Shown: positions 15,261 through 23,417, counted from the first letter of the stretch. The stretch: DNA of 23,576 nucleotides from Desulfurobacterium sp. (GCA_026988135.1 JALSLT010000019.1:1-23576), one strand, 5' to 3'. Numbers and translations: made by a program. The notes: a model not told the origin generated them from the sequence alone.

Positions 15261-17861
15261 TTGGATGCAAGTCTTGAAAAGTTTAAGCGAGAGTTTTTTG
15301 AAAAAAGAGAAAGAATAAAAGAAAAACATTTGGGAAAAGAGACCGGGTTTAGGGTAGCCCAAGAGCTAAAAAAAGCTTTGGATGACCTTCTGGTTAAAGT
15401 TTATCCCTGTTTTTTTGGTAAATGGGATATTCCCATAACTCTCGTAGCTCTCGGCGGGTATGGAAGAGGCGAGCTAAATTTCTATTCTGATATGGATTTC
15501 AATCTTCTTTATGAAGGGGATCTTTCAGATTCTCACAAAGAAGATCTTGAAAAGTTTTATTACTTTATGCTCTCTTTTAATATTGAATTGGGTTATTCTC
15601 CACGTAGTTTGCAGGAGGCGATTTCTCTTGCTAAAGAAGATTTAAGCGTTCTTACAAACTTTCTCCAGATTCGTTATCTGGCAGGAGAGAAAAAGACTCT
15701 CTTTCAGTTTGAAAAAAAATTCCGGAAATTTTTAAACAGAAACAGGGAAAACATAATAGATGAGATTTTAAGAGCCAGAAATGAGAGATATAAGAGATTT
15801 TTTGGTACTGTTTACTATCAAGAGCCTAATGTGAAAGAAAGCAAAGGAGGATTGAGAGATCTTCATGAAGCTTTTTGGATAGCAAAGACTGTTTTTGATA
15901 TAGAAAATTATTCAGGATTTATAGATAAAAGCATTCTCGACTGGAAAAGTTTTAGAGATGTTATATCGGCTTATGATTTTCTTCTTCGTGTTCGAAACCA
16001 TCTTCATCTTTTAAGTGGAAGAAAGAGTGATATTTTAAGTTTTCAACTTCAAAGGGAAGCAGCTGAATTTTTCGGTTTCTCTTCAAGCAATAAAGGTGTT
16101 GAAAACTTTATGAGAAACTATTTTAGTGCAGCCCTTGATCTTTCGATAATTACCAGAGAAATTATCAAAAAATCCAAAGAGTTTGCAAGGAAAAGTGAGA
16201 AAACAATTTTCTCGGTGTTTAGAAAAGAAAATAAGCTTAACGACTTTTTTTACGAACATGATGGCACTCTTTACATATTTGACGATAAAAAAATTGATGT
16301 TTTGAAAAATCCTGTTTATATAATCGATGGATTTAAATTTATTCAACAGATGGGGTATGCACTTTCTTCCGATACCTTTGCTATATTTAAACTTTCTGCT
16401 GAAACGGAGAAGAAAGCGTTTCAAAAAGAGGAAGTTCTTCAAAATTTTAAAGGGATTCTTACAAAACCGGTACGTTTATCGTATGTTATTGAGCTGATGC
16501 ACGATTGTAAGGTTCTTGATACTTTGATTCCTGATTTTGAAAGGCTGAGAGGTCACTTTCAGTTTGATACTTACCATAAGTTCACAACAGATATACATCT
16601 TATAATGACTTTAAGAGAGCTTGAGAAGCTGAAGGAGAATAACTCTTATTACCAGATTCTTGATGAGCTTGAGAAGCCTTCCACTCTTTTCATCGCTTCT
16701 CTTCTTCACGACATAGGAAAAGGGAAGAAAGGAAAGCATGAAAATGTGGGTGTTTCCATAGCTTACCGTTATCTTAAAAAGCTGAAATTCCGGGAAGATG
16801 AGATAGAAGAGGTTGCTTGGCTTATAAAAAATCACCTTCTTATGTCGTTTCTTGCCTTTAGAAGAGATATAAGTGATCCTAAATTGATAGAAGAGTTTGT
16901 TAAAAATTGTCAAACTGAAGAAAGGTTAAAAAAGCTTTTTCTCTTAACGTGTGCCGATATAAAAGCTGTGGGACCGGGTGGATGGGATAAGTGGAAGGCT
17001 TCTTTGCTCTGGGAGCTTTTTAGAAATTCTCTTGATGTATTTTATGCCGGAAAAGATGTTAGAACCCTCATAAATGAAAAAGTTAAGAAGAAAGCCGAAA
17101 AAGTAAAAGAGCTTTTAAAGGATGATACTGATAAAAAACTTCTTGAAAGGCTGTTTGAATCTGCCGAAGAGGACTATTTAAGAACTTATTCGGCTAATGA
17201 TATAGTAAAACATTTAAGATTGATAAAACGTCTTATGGATGAAGAAAAGGATATATTACTTACTTCAGAGTTTTTCCCGGAGCTCGGATATGCGGAAGTT
17301 ACTATTATAGATAGATATAAAAAGGCTTTTTTCTATAAAATAGCCGGAGTCTTTACATATCTTAATTTTAATATTAAAGGAGCATATATAAATAAAGCTG
17401 TTTCTACGAACGAAACGGATTTTATGGTTTATACGGTGAGGGTTTCAACAGTTTCGGAAGAAATACCGGAAGAAGATGTGATAGATAAAGTCAAGGAGTT
17501 TGTAAAAGAGTTGTATTATGAAAAGATTTACATAGAAAATATTCTTAAACAACCTTTCAAGAAAAAAGGATTTAGAACAAACCTTCCGAAACCTGTTACT
17601 AAAGTTAAGTTTGACAACTCAATTTCCGAAAAATACACTATTGTTGAAGTTTCAACATGGGATAGGTTAGGGCTTTTATATGCTATTACAAAAGAGCTTG
17701 CTTTTGCCCAAACAAAACTGAGAAAAGCTATAATCTCAACAGAGGGAAACAGAGTAATAGATTCTTTTTACATAACCGACCCTGATCTCGGGAAAATTTC
17801 CGACGAAAAGAAACTTGGAGATATAAAAGAGCGTATATTAAATATTTTGAACAAAAAATAG
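15261..17861 (+). CDS. glnD: [Protein-PII] uridylyltransferase / uridylyl-removing enzyme
   Basis: 866 residues with the complete GlnD order. Nucleotidyltransferase domain: GGYGRGELNFYSDMD with G65-G66 and the metal ligands D77 and D79. A central UR/UTase helical domain follows. HD domain with FIASLLHDIGKG, H483-D484, which removes uridylyl groups. Two C-terminal ACT domains (about 675-750 and 790-866), the glutamine sensor. It modifies PII according to glutamine level. The start is TTG with GGAGGAG about six bases upstream, just behind the lipoprotein stop. No PII (glnB) or glutamine synthetase gene lies in the window. Confidence 0.95.
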   Translation: MDASLEKFKREFFEKRERIKEKHLGKETGFRVAQELKKALDDLLVKVYPCFFGKWDIPITLVALGGYGRGELNFYSDMDFNLLYEGDLSDSHKEDLEKFYYFMLSFNIELGYSPRSLQEAISLAKEDLSVLTNFLQIRYLAGEKKTLFQFEKKFRKFLNRNRENIIDEILRARNERYKRFFGTVYYQEPNVKESKGGLRDLHEAFWIAKTVFDIENYSGFIDKSILDWKSFRDVISAYDFLLRVRNHLHLLSGRKSDILSFQLQREAAEFFGFSSSNKGVENFMRNYFSAALDLSIITREIIKKSKEFARKSEKTIFSVFRKENKLNDFFYEHDGTLYIFDDKKIDVLKNPVYIIDGFKFIQQMGYALSSDTFAIFKLSAETEKKAFQKEEVLQNFKGILTKPVRLSYVIELMHDCKVLDTLIPDFERLRGHFQFDTYHKFTTDIHLIMTLRELEKLKENNSYYQILDELEKPSTLFIASLLHDIGKGKKGKHENVGVSIAYRYLKKLKFREDEIEEVAWLIKNHLLMSFLAFRRDISDPKLIEEFVKNCQTEERLKKLFLLTCADIKAVGPGGWDKWKASLLWELFRNSLDVFYAGKDVRTLINEKVKKKAEKVKELLKDDTDKKLLERLFESAEEDYLRTYSANDIVKHLRLIKRLMDEEKDILLTSEFFPELGYAEVTIIDRYKKAFFYKIAGVFTYLNFNIKGAYINKAVSTNETDFMVYTVRVSTVSEEIPEEDVIDKVKEFVKELYYEKIYIENILKQPFKKKGFRTNLPKPVTKVKFDNSISEKYTIVEVSTWDRLGLLYAITKELAFAQTKLRKAIISTEGNRVIDSFYITDPDLGKISDEKKLGDIKERILNILNKK

Positions 17862-17889
17862 CGGAAATGATGTTAAATTTTCAAACAGG

Positions 17890-17904
17890 ACGATTATATA
17901 TCGT
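17890..17904. other. Short inverted repeat in the glnD-glycosylase gap
   Basis: ACGAT-TATAT-ATCGT followed by TTTT on the plus strand. It could be a weak terminator for glnD or an operator. The rest of the 106-base gap is AT-rich with no clear promoter. Confidence 0.3.
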
Positions 17905-17967
17905 TTTCTATTTTACCGGAATACAGCCCGCTTAAATATTTAAAATATTATATATTCGGGGATAAAA

Positions 17968-18861
17968 ATGGGGAAAAGAATAGACCTTGAACTTCATTCG
18001 GAGAGGGCAAAAGAGATAGCAAGGATTTTAATTAAAAAGTTAAAAACGGATGGGATTTTCAATGAGAAAGAGCTTCCAGATGACAGGGTGAAAAAGTATA
18101 TTCCGGAAAACATGGATAAATCTCTTGCTGTGCTGTCCCTTGTAACTTCCCTTGATTATATGAGAAATGCTGCAAAACTGTGGGATAGTGTGATAAAAAC
18201 ACTTAAAGATAAGGAAAATTCATGGGTTTTTTCTCCCTGTGAGGTGAAAAAACGGGGAAAAGAGCGATTAAAAGATGCCCTTTTAAAACATAAAATTGCA
18301 ATGCGTAAAGATAAAGATACAGATATATGGTGGCATATTTCAGAAACGGTAGCTGATGACTATAACGGAAGTTTTCTTTCTCTTTTCAACAGTTTTAACT
18401 TTGAAATGGATAAAGCTTACGATACCCTTGACGACAAAAAATGGCATGAAAAACTGCCCAACCTTTCAGGCAGAAAAATATTTCCCCACTGGATAAGAAT
18501 AGTGAAGGAAAAGATAAAAGGGATGCCTTTTAAACATCTTGAAAAACTACCCATTCCTGTGGATGTTCATGTCGCAAGGGCAACATTTGCAACAGGGTGT
18601 ATTACAGGAAAGTATAAAGCTAAAAGTATTACAGCAACTGTTAGAAATCTCATAATTAAACTCTGGGATGAAGCTTTAAAAGAGGAAAATATTCTACCCA
18701 TTGAGATGTTTCGTCCGTTATGGCTTTTAAGTAAGCACGGCTGCCACTACAGGAAAAACGGTAACTGTCCTAAAAAGGATGAGTGTCCGGTTAAAGAGTT
18801 CTGTGTAGAGGGTAAAGTTATCGTTTCAGCTTCAAAAATAGATGTTGATACAAAACTTTAA
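17968..18861 (+). CDS. Putative HhH-GPD-like DNA glycosylase with C-terminal four-cysteine cluster
   Basis: 297 residues; family not certain. Two segments recall the helix-hairpin-helix-GPD DNA glycosylase fold: L-P-N-L-S-G-R-K (163-170, lysine K170 at the position of the catalytic lysine of bifunctional enzymes) and PIPVDVHVAR (195-204, D199 matching the essential aspartate in the V-D-T-H-x-x-R signature). The C-terminus has C259, C267, C273, C279 (spacing 7-5-5), like the Fe-S loop of endonuclease III but with different spacing (6-2-5 there). It would excise damaged or modified bases; the target is unknown. GGGGA precedes the ATG. The next gene, hsdM, is 83 bases downstream with its own -10. 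Another Fe-S DNA-binding role is possible. Confidence 0.5.
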   Translation: MGKRIDLELHSERAKEIARILIKKLKTDGIFNEKELPDDRVKKYIPENMDKSLAVLSLVTSLDYMRNAAKLWDSVIKTLKDKENSWVFSPCEVKKRGKERLKDALLKHKIAMRKDKDTDIWWHISETVADDYNGSFLSLFNSFNFEMDKAYDTLDDKKWHEKLPNLSGRKIFPHWIRIVKEKIKGMPFKHLEKLPIPVDVHVARATFATGCITGKYKAKSITATVRNLIIKLWDEALKEENILPIEMFRPLWLLSKHGCHYRKNGNCPKKDECPVKEFCVEGKVIVSASKIDVDTKL

Positions 18862-18896
18862 AGCTTTACACAGGAAAAAATACTCAAAGATAGCAG

Positions 18897-18905
18897 TGAT
18901 ATAAT
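18897..18905 (+). promoter_or_regulatory. Extended -10 promoter of hsdM
   Basis: TGATATAAT matches the extended -10 consensus TG-N-TATAAT, 39 bases before the hsdM ATG. No good -35 is present, which is normal for extended -10 promoters. It suggests that hsdM and the genes after it can be transcribed separately from the glycosylase-like gene. Confidence 0.5.
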
Positions 18906-18944
18906 TTTCGAAGTTTAAAATTTTCTAATATCCGGGAGATTGGT

Positions 18945-20477
18945 ATGGCAAAAGATAAAGAAGTTTCTCTTAAAGAGAAATTGTGGAAATCTGCAAATAA
19001 ATTGAGAAAGAATATTGATGCGGCAGAGTATAAACATATTGTTCTGGGGTTGATTTTTTTAAAGTATATCTCTGATGCTTTTGATAATCTTTACCACAAG
19101 TTAAAAGAGGGAAAAGGAGAGTATGAAGGAGCCGACCCTGAAGATATAGACGAATACAAAGCTGAAAATGTCTTTTTTGTTCCCGAAAAGGCGAGATGGA
19201 GTTACTTAAAGGCATATGCTAAAAAGCCGGAAATAGGGAAAATAATAGATGAAGCTATGGAAGCCATAGAAAAAGAAAACCCCTCTCTTAAAGGTGTTTT
19301 ACCTAAAGAATACGCAAAAGCCAATATTGATCCGATAAACCTTGGAGGTTTAATAGACCTTTTCAGCAATGTTTCATTTGATGAAACAAAAAAGGAAAGT
19401 GCCGACATTCTGGGGCATGTTTTTGAATACTTTCTGGGACAGTTTGCCATTGCAGAAGGAAAAAAAGGAGGGCAGTTTTACACTCCTAAGTGCGTTGTTG
19501 AGCTTTTAGTTGAAATGCTTGAACCTTATAAAGGAAGAGTTTTTGACCCCTGCTGCGGTTCAGGTGGGATGTTCGTTCAATCGGAAGAGTTTGTCAAAGC
19601 TCATCAGGGAAGAATAGATGATATTTCTATATTTGGTCAGGAAAGCAACTATACCACATGGCGTCTTTGTAAAATGAATCTTGCCATAAGAACTATAGAT
19701 TCATCACAGGTTAAGTGGAATTCTGAAGGGTCATTCCTAAACGATGCTCATAAAGATTTAAAAGCTGACTTTGTAATAGCCAATCCGCCGTTTAATGACA
19801 GTGATTGGGGAGGAGAACTTTTAAGAAAAGATGTTAGATGGAAATATGGAGTACCTCCAGTTGGCAACGCAAATTACGCATGGATTCAGCACTTTATCTT
19901 TCACCTTGCACCTCATGGAAAGGCCGGCTTTGTCCTTGCAAAAGGCGCCCTTACCACAAAACAGACAGCCGAATATGAGATAAGAAAAAACATAATAGAG
20001 GATGACCTGATTGACTGTATTGTAAATCTTCCCCCGAAACTATTTTTAAATACCCAGATTCCAGCCTCTTTATGGTTTATCCGAAAAAACAAAACAACAA
20101 GAAAGGGCGAAATTCTCTTTATAGATACAAGAGATATGGGAAAACTTATAAACAGAAGAACAAGGGTTTTAACAGAAGAGGATATAAAAAAGATTGCTGA
20201 TACATATCACAAATGGCAAAAAGAAGATGAAACTTATGAAGATATAAAAGGCTTTTGTAAATCAGTAAAAATTGAAGAGGTAAGAGAGCTTGATTATGTT
20301 TTAACTCCCGGCAGATATGTTGGCCTTCCTGAAGAAGATGATGACTTTGATTTTGAAGAAAGATTTACAAAGCTAAAAGCGGAATTTATGGAGCAGTTAA
20401 AGGAAGAAGAGAAGCTGAATAAACTGATACTGGAAAATTTAGAAAGAGTAGAGATTCCTAAGGAACAAAAAAGATGA
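18945..20477 (+). CDS. hsdM: Type I restriction-modification system methyltransferase subunit HsdM
   Basis: 510 residues. N6-adenine methyltransferase subunit that acts with HsdS on a bipartite site. Seen: N-terminal helical domain with KLRKNIDAAEYKHIVLGLIF, the entry motif GGQFYTPKCVVELLVEML, SAM-binding motif DPCCGSGGMF starting at D201, and catalytic N280-P-P-F283 in IANPPFNDSDWG, which marks adenine N6 methylation. C-terminal region to LDYVLTPGRYVG is complete. GGGAG sits before the ATG. The stop overlaps the start of the AlbA_2 gene by four bases (ATGA), so the two are translationally coupled. All visible catalytic residues are intact. Confidence 0.95.
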   Translation: MAKDKEVSLKEKLWKSANKLRKNIDAAEYKHIVLGLIFLKYISDAFDNLYHKLKEGKGEYEGADPEDIDEYKAENVFFVPEKARWSYLKAYAKKPEIGKIIDEAMEAIEKENPSLKGVLPKEYAKANIDPINLGGLIDLFSNVSFDETKKESADILGHVFEYFLGQFAIAEGKKGGQFYTPKCVVELLVEMLEPYKGRVFDPCCGSGGMFVQSEEFVKAHQGRIDDISIFGQESNYTTWRLCKMNLAIRTIDSSQVKWNSEGSFLNDAHKDLKADFVIANPPFNDSDWGGELLRKDVRWKYGVPPVGNANYAWIQHFIFHLAPHGKAGFVLAKGALTTKQTAEYEIRKNIIEDDLIDCIVNLPPKLFLNTQIPASLWFIRKNKTTRKGEILFIDTRDMGKLINRRTRVLTEEDIKKIADTYHKWQKEDETYEDIKGFCKSVKIEEVRELDYVLTPGRYVGLPEEDDDFDFEERFTKLKAEFMEQLKEEEKLNKLILENLERVEIPKEQKR

Positions 20478-21946
20478 CACAGCAGGACGTTTTAAAACTT
20501 ATAAAGACAGGAGAATGTATAAATGTAGAATTTAAGGAAAGCAAAACCTCTCCTACAAAAGATGTTTATCATACGATTTGTGCATTTTTAAATCGTATTG
20601 GTGGGCATATTTTACTGGGAGTAAGCGATAACGCTGAAATTGTAGGCGTTAATCCCGAATATATTCCGAAAATAAAAAAAGAAATTGTAACCGCAGCGAA
20701 TAATCCGCAAAAAATCAATCCGCCAGTTTCTTTAATGGTAGAGGATATAACTGTTAACGGAAAGCAGATTATTGCTATTGCAGTTCCAGAAAGCTCTCAG
20801 GTGCATAGATGTAATGGAAAAATCTATGATAGGAATGAAGATGGAGATTTTGACATTACCAATAATAACGATATTGTCGCAATGCTTTATATGAGAAAAC
20901 AGTCAAATTTCTCAGAAAATAAGGTTTACCCTTTTTTAACTTTAAATGATTTAAATGAAAATGTAATAGAAAAAGTAAAGAAAATGATTAACGGTTTAAA
21001 TCCAAACAGTCAATTACCCAAAATGGATGATTTTACAATGATAAAAAGTCTTGGCCTTTATCAGGAAGATATCAACACAGGTAAAAAAGGTTTTACTCTC
21101 GGAGCTTTACTTCTATTTGGGAAAGATGAAGCTATCTATTCAACAATGGCTTATTACAAAACAGATGCAATTTTAAAAGTTGAAAATGTTGATAGATATG
21201 ATGATAGAGAGATTGTAAACACAAATCTCATTGATTCATTTGATATTCTTATGCAGTTTGTAAGAAAACACCTTCCCGACCCTTTTTACCTTGAAGATGA
21301 TATTCACAGAGTTTCTTTAAGAGACAAAATCTTTAGGGAAGTTATTTCAAATATTTTAATGCACAGAGAGTATTTAAGTCCGCTTCCTGCACGGCTAATT
21401 ATTGAAAAAACTAAAGTTATTGCTGAAAATGCAAACAGAGCCCACGGATATGGGCATATAAAAGAGGATACTTCAATCCCGTATTCAAAAAATCCCAAAA
21501 TTGCAAGAGTATTTAGAGAAATAGGTAGAGCAGATGAGCTTGGCTCTGGAGTGAGAAATATTTTTAAATATACGCCCATTTATTCAAAAGGGGGAAACCC
21601 TGAGCTTATTGAAAAAGATATTTTCAAGATTGTAATACCTCTTATGTCAGAAAGTAAAGGTGTGAGTTCAAAGGAAACTACCCTGAAAACTGTGGAGAAA
21701 ACTGTGGAGAAAACTGTGGAGAAAACTGTGGAGAAAACTGTGGAGAAAACTGTGGAGAAAACTGTGGAGAAAATTTTACTCTTAATGAAAAAAAACCCCC
21801 GGATTACAATAAAAGAGCTACAAAATGTTACCGGCCTTAGCAGAAGAGGTGTTGAGTGGAATATTGCAAAACTTAAAAAAGAGGGAAAAATCAAAAGAAT
21901 TGGTCCTGATAAAGGTGGATATTGGGAAGTTGCAGATGATGATTAG
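20474..21946 (+). CDS. AlbA_2 / GHKL-ATPase / winged-helix regulator-like protein in the hsd operon
   Basis: 490 residues. AlbA_2 (Schlafen-type) domain about 5-125, with GECINVEFKES and a GGHILLGVSD segment. Divergent GHKL-type ATPase domain (HATPase_c_4 type) about 285-395, with REVISNILMHREY as the N-box-like helix and NPKIARVFREIGRADELGSG. Then seven exact TVEK units at 406-433 and a winged helix-turn-helix at about 434-490 (ITIKELQNVTGLSRRGVEWN). Family members are annotated as ATP-binding proteins or putative transcriptional regulators; no reaction is established. It is coupled to hsdM by an ATGA overlap and lies between hsdM and hsdS, so a role in control of the restriction locus or a linked defence function is inferred. 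The hsdS relic starts 72 bases after its stop. Confidence 0.8.
   Translation: MTQQDVLKLIKTGECINVEFKESKTSPTKDVYHTICAFLNRIGGHILLGVSDNAEIVGVNPEYIPKIKKEIVTAANNPQKINPPVSLMVEDITVNGKQIIAIAVPESSQVHRCNGKIYDRNEDGDFDITNNNDIVAMLYMRKQSNFSENKVYPFLTLNDLNENVIEKVKKMINGLNPNSQLPKMDDFTMIKSLGLYQEDINTGKKGFTLGALLLFGKDEAIYSTMAYYKTDAILKVENVDRYDDREIVNTNLIDSFDILMQFVRKHLPDPFYLEDDIHRVSLRDKIFREVISNILMHREYLSPLPARLIIEKTKVIAENANRAHGYGHIKEDTSIPYSKNPKIARVFREIGRADELGSGVRNIFKYTPIYSKGGNPELIEKDIFKIVIPLMSESKGVSSKETTLKTVEKTVEKTVEKTVEKTVEKTVEKTVEKILLLMKKNPRITIKELQNVTGLSRRGVEWNIAKLKKEGKIKRIGPDKGGYWEVADDD
21689..21772 (+). repeat. Seven exact tandem copies of a 12-bp unit (TVEK codons)
   Basis: The unit ACTGTGGAGAAA is repeated seven times without a mismatch, 84 bp in all, in frame. 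It encodes a charged, probably helical linker between the ATPase and winged-helix domains. Changes in copy number would keep the frame and only alter linker length. Confidence 0.97.
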
Positions 21947-22018
21947 CAAGGAGAAAAAAATATTTAACTCATTTAGGCAAAAGTAGAAGTACATATTGTG
22001 TTTTGAAGGAGAAAGGCA

Positions 22019-22111
22019 ATGAGTGAAAAAGTGCCTGAAGGGTGGAAGAGAGTGAAGTTGGGGGATGTGGCGATTGACGAATTGCGAATTGCGATTTTTG
22101 ATTTTTTATAG
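22019..22111 (+). pseudogene. hsdS N-terminal relic (30 codons)
   Basis: An ATG with a good GAAGGAG Shine-Dalgarno opens MSEKVPEGWKRVKLGDVAI, a typical HsdS start (G-W-x-x-V-K-L-G-D-V-A). The similarity then gives way to repeat-coded DELRIAIFDFL and a TAG. It is in the same frame as the full hsdS at 22127 and separated from it by this one stop and five sense codons. It looks like the stump of an older or alternative specificity gene whose target-recognition domain was replaced. It may still be translated as a leader peptide coupled to hsdS, since the hsdS ribosome site overlaps its stop. Confidence 0.65.
22072..22106 (+). repeat. Five consecutive heptads in the hsdS relic
   Basis: The DNA reads as GATTGAC, GAATTGC, GAATTGC, GATTTTT, GATTTTT: a seven-base period over 35 bases, with two pairs of identical neighbours. 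A heptad is not a multiple of three, so gain or loss of a unit would change the reading frame of the relic. Confidence 0.7.
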
Positions 22112-22126
22112 AGGAGTTTTGCAGAA

Positions 22127-23275
22127 ATGAAAAGTAAATGGAAAAAAGTCAAAATAAAGGAAATAGCAGATATTATAATGGGACAATCCCCTCCATCTTC
22201 AACTTATAATGAGGAAGGAAAGGGTTTGCCTTTTTACCAAGGTGTTGTGGATTTTGGTTGCAGGTTTGTAACCCCTAGAGTATTTTGCACTGAACCTAAA
22301 AAAGTAATAGATGAAAATTATGTGTTACTGAGCGTTAGAGCGCCAGTCGGTGAAGTAAACTTAACAAAAGGGAAGTGTGCTATAGGTAGAGGAAATGCAG
22401 GACTTAAGGAAAAAAGAGGTCAAAAGCTTTTTTTATACTATTTGCTGAAGTATAATATGAGAAAATTAAAAAATTCCTCAGAAGGAACAGTATTTTCTTC
22501 TATAAGTAAATCGACAATCGAAAATCTTGAAATCGAAATTCCCAAGTCTTTGGACGAGCAAAAAGCCATAGCGTCGGTGCTTTCCTCGTTGGATGATAAA
22601 ATTGACCTTCTCCACCGCCAGAACAAAACCCTTGAAAAAATGGCAGAAACCTTATTTCGCCAGTGGTTTGTGGAAGAGGCAAAGGAGGATTGGGAGGAAA
22701 AAAAATTGGAAGAGGTTTGTGTTATTAGAAATGGATATGCTTTTAAAAGTGAAACATATCAAGAAATAGGTCAAAAGATTATTAGGACATTAAACTTTAA
22801 AAATGGTTTTGTTAATACAGAAAAAATAGTGTATATTTCTGATGAATTGGCAAAATTTTTTAGCAAGTATTTTTTAAATCGCAAGGATTTTTTATTAGTA
22901 ATGGTTGGAGCAAATATTGGTAATTATGCTGTTGTTACAAAAGATATCTTGCCGGCATTACAGAATCAAAATATGTGGTGCTTTAAAGCCTTGCAACCAG
23001 ATTTTCAGTTTTACCTCAATTATTATTTGAAACAAATGATCAAAGAAAAGAAAAATATAGTTTCTGGCAGTGCAAGAGAGTTTTTTCAGAAGAAAGTTTT
23101 TGCTAATTTTATTATTCCTATTCCGGAGAACATTAAACTTAGACAATTTAATGAAATAGTAGAAGACATTTTTAGTAAAATTGAAAATAATAGGACACAA
23201 ATCCGCACATTAGAAAAACTGTGGGATACACTCCTGCCAAAACTGATGAGCGGGCAAATAAGAGTAAAAATCTGA
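22127..23275 (+). CDS. hsdS: Type I restriction-modification specificity subunit HsdS
   Basis: 382 residues. Gives the HsdM complex its bipartite target. Two halves are visible. TRD1 at about 1-140 opens with KWKKVKIKEIADIIMGQSPP. A central conserved helix follows, LDEQKAIASVLSSLDDKIDL to about 190. TRD2 at about 190-335 opens with WEEKKLEEVCVIRNGYAF. The C-terminal helix has LEKLWDTLLPKLMSGQIRV. GAGGAG is 10 bases before the ATG and overlaps the stop of the preceding relic. Each half is complete, so it is probably functional; the recognised sequence cannot be read from the protein. No hsdR follows; the next gene is an unrelated ATPase. Confidence 0.95.
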   Translation: MKSKWKKVKIKEIADIIMGQSPPSSTYNEEGKGLPFYQGVVDFGCRFVTPRVFCTEPKKVIDENYVLLSVRAPVGEVNLTKGKCAIGRGNAGLKEKRGQKLFLYYLLKYNMRKLKNSSEGTVFSSISKSTIENLEIEIPKSLDEQKAIASVLSSLDDKIDLLHRQNKTLEKMAETLFRQWFVEEAKEDWEEKKLEEVCVIRNGYAFKSETYQEIGQKIIRTLNFKNGFVNTEKIVYISDELAKFFSKYFLNRKDFLLVMVGANIGNYAVVTKDILPALQNQNMWCFKALQPDFQFYLNYYLKQMIKEKKNIVSGSAREFFQKKVFANFIIPIPENIKLRQFNEIVEDIFSKIENNRTQIRTLEKLWDTLLPKLMSGQIRVKI

Positions 23276-23311
23276 AAACCGGAAGGAGCACCCACTTCTT
23301 TTATCTCCATA

Positions 23312-23329
23312 TTTGGACTCTATTCCAGA
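23312..23329. promoter_or_regulatory. Upstream palindrome 1 of the ATPase gene
   Basis: TTTGGA-CTCTAT-TCCAGA, an 18-bp near-palindrome with one mismatch between the arms. It is nearly identical to the second copy 32 bp downstream, i.e. about three helical turns apart on the same face of the DNA. A dimeric repressor or activator site is inferred. Confidence 0.5.
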
Positions 23330-23343
23330 TTTTTATCAAAAAG

Positions 23344-23361
23344 TCTGGACTTCATTCCAGA
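23344..23361. promoter_or_regulatory. Upstream palindrome 2 of the ATPase gene, overlapping a predicted -35
   Basis: TCTGGA-CTTCAT-TCCAGA with perfect six-base arms. Its TGGACT (23346-23351) could act as a -35 hexamer, 17 bases before TATATT at 23369-23374. Binding here would block the promoter. Further CTGGA half-sites at 23386-23390 and 23406-23410 lie between the promoter and the ATG. Confidence 0.5.
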
Positions 23362-23368
23362 AATCTCC

Positions 23369-23374
23369 TATATT
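23369..23374 (+). promoter_or_regulatory. Candidate -10 box of the terminal ATPase gene
   Basis: TATATT, 17 bases after TGGACT, which lies inside palindrome 2; about 43 bases before the ATG at 23418. Moderate match only. Confidence 0.4.
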
Positions 23375-23417
23375 TTCTTCTAATACTGGAGTTGAGTCGT
23401 GTTTTCTGGAGGTATGT

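Noticed and set aside
16258..16275. TGGCAC as a sigma-54 -24 element
   Set aside because: It lies inside glnD coding sequence with no fitting -12 GC element and no gene start after it.
21689..21772. CRISPR-like array
   Set aside because: The 12-bp units are contiguous with no spacers and encode an in-frame TVEK linker.
21580..21894. 104-codon minus-strand frame with a repeated VFST pattern
   Set aside because: It is the reverse strand of the TVEK repeat in a well-supported plus-strand gene.
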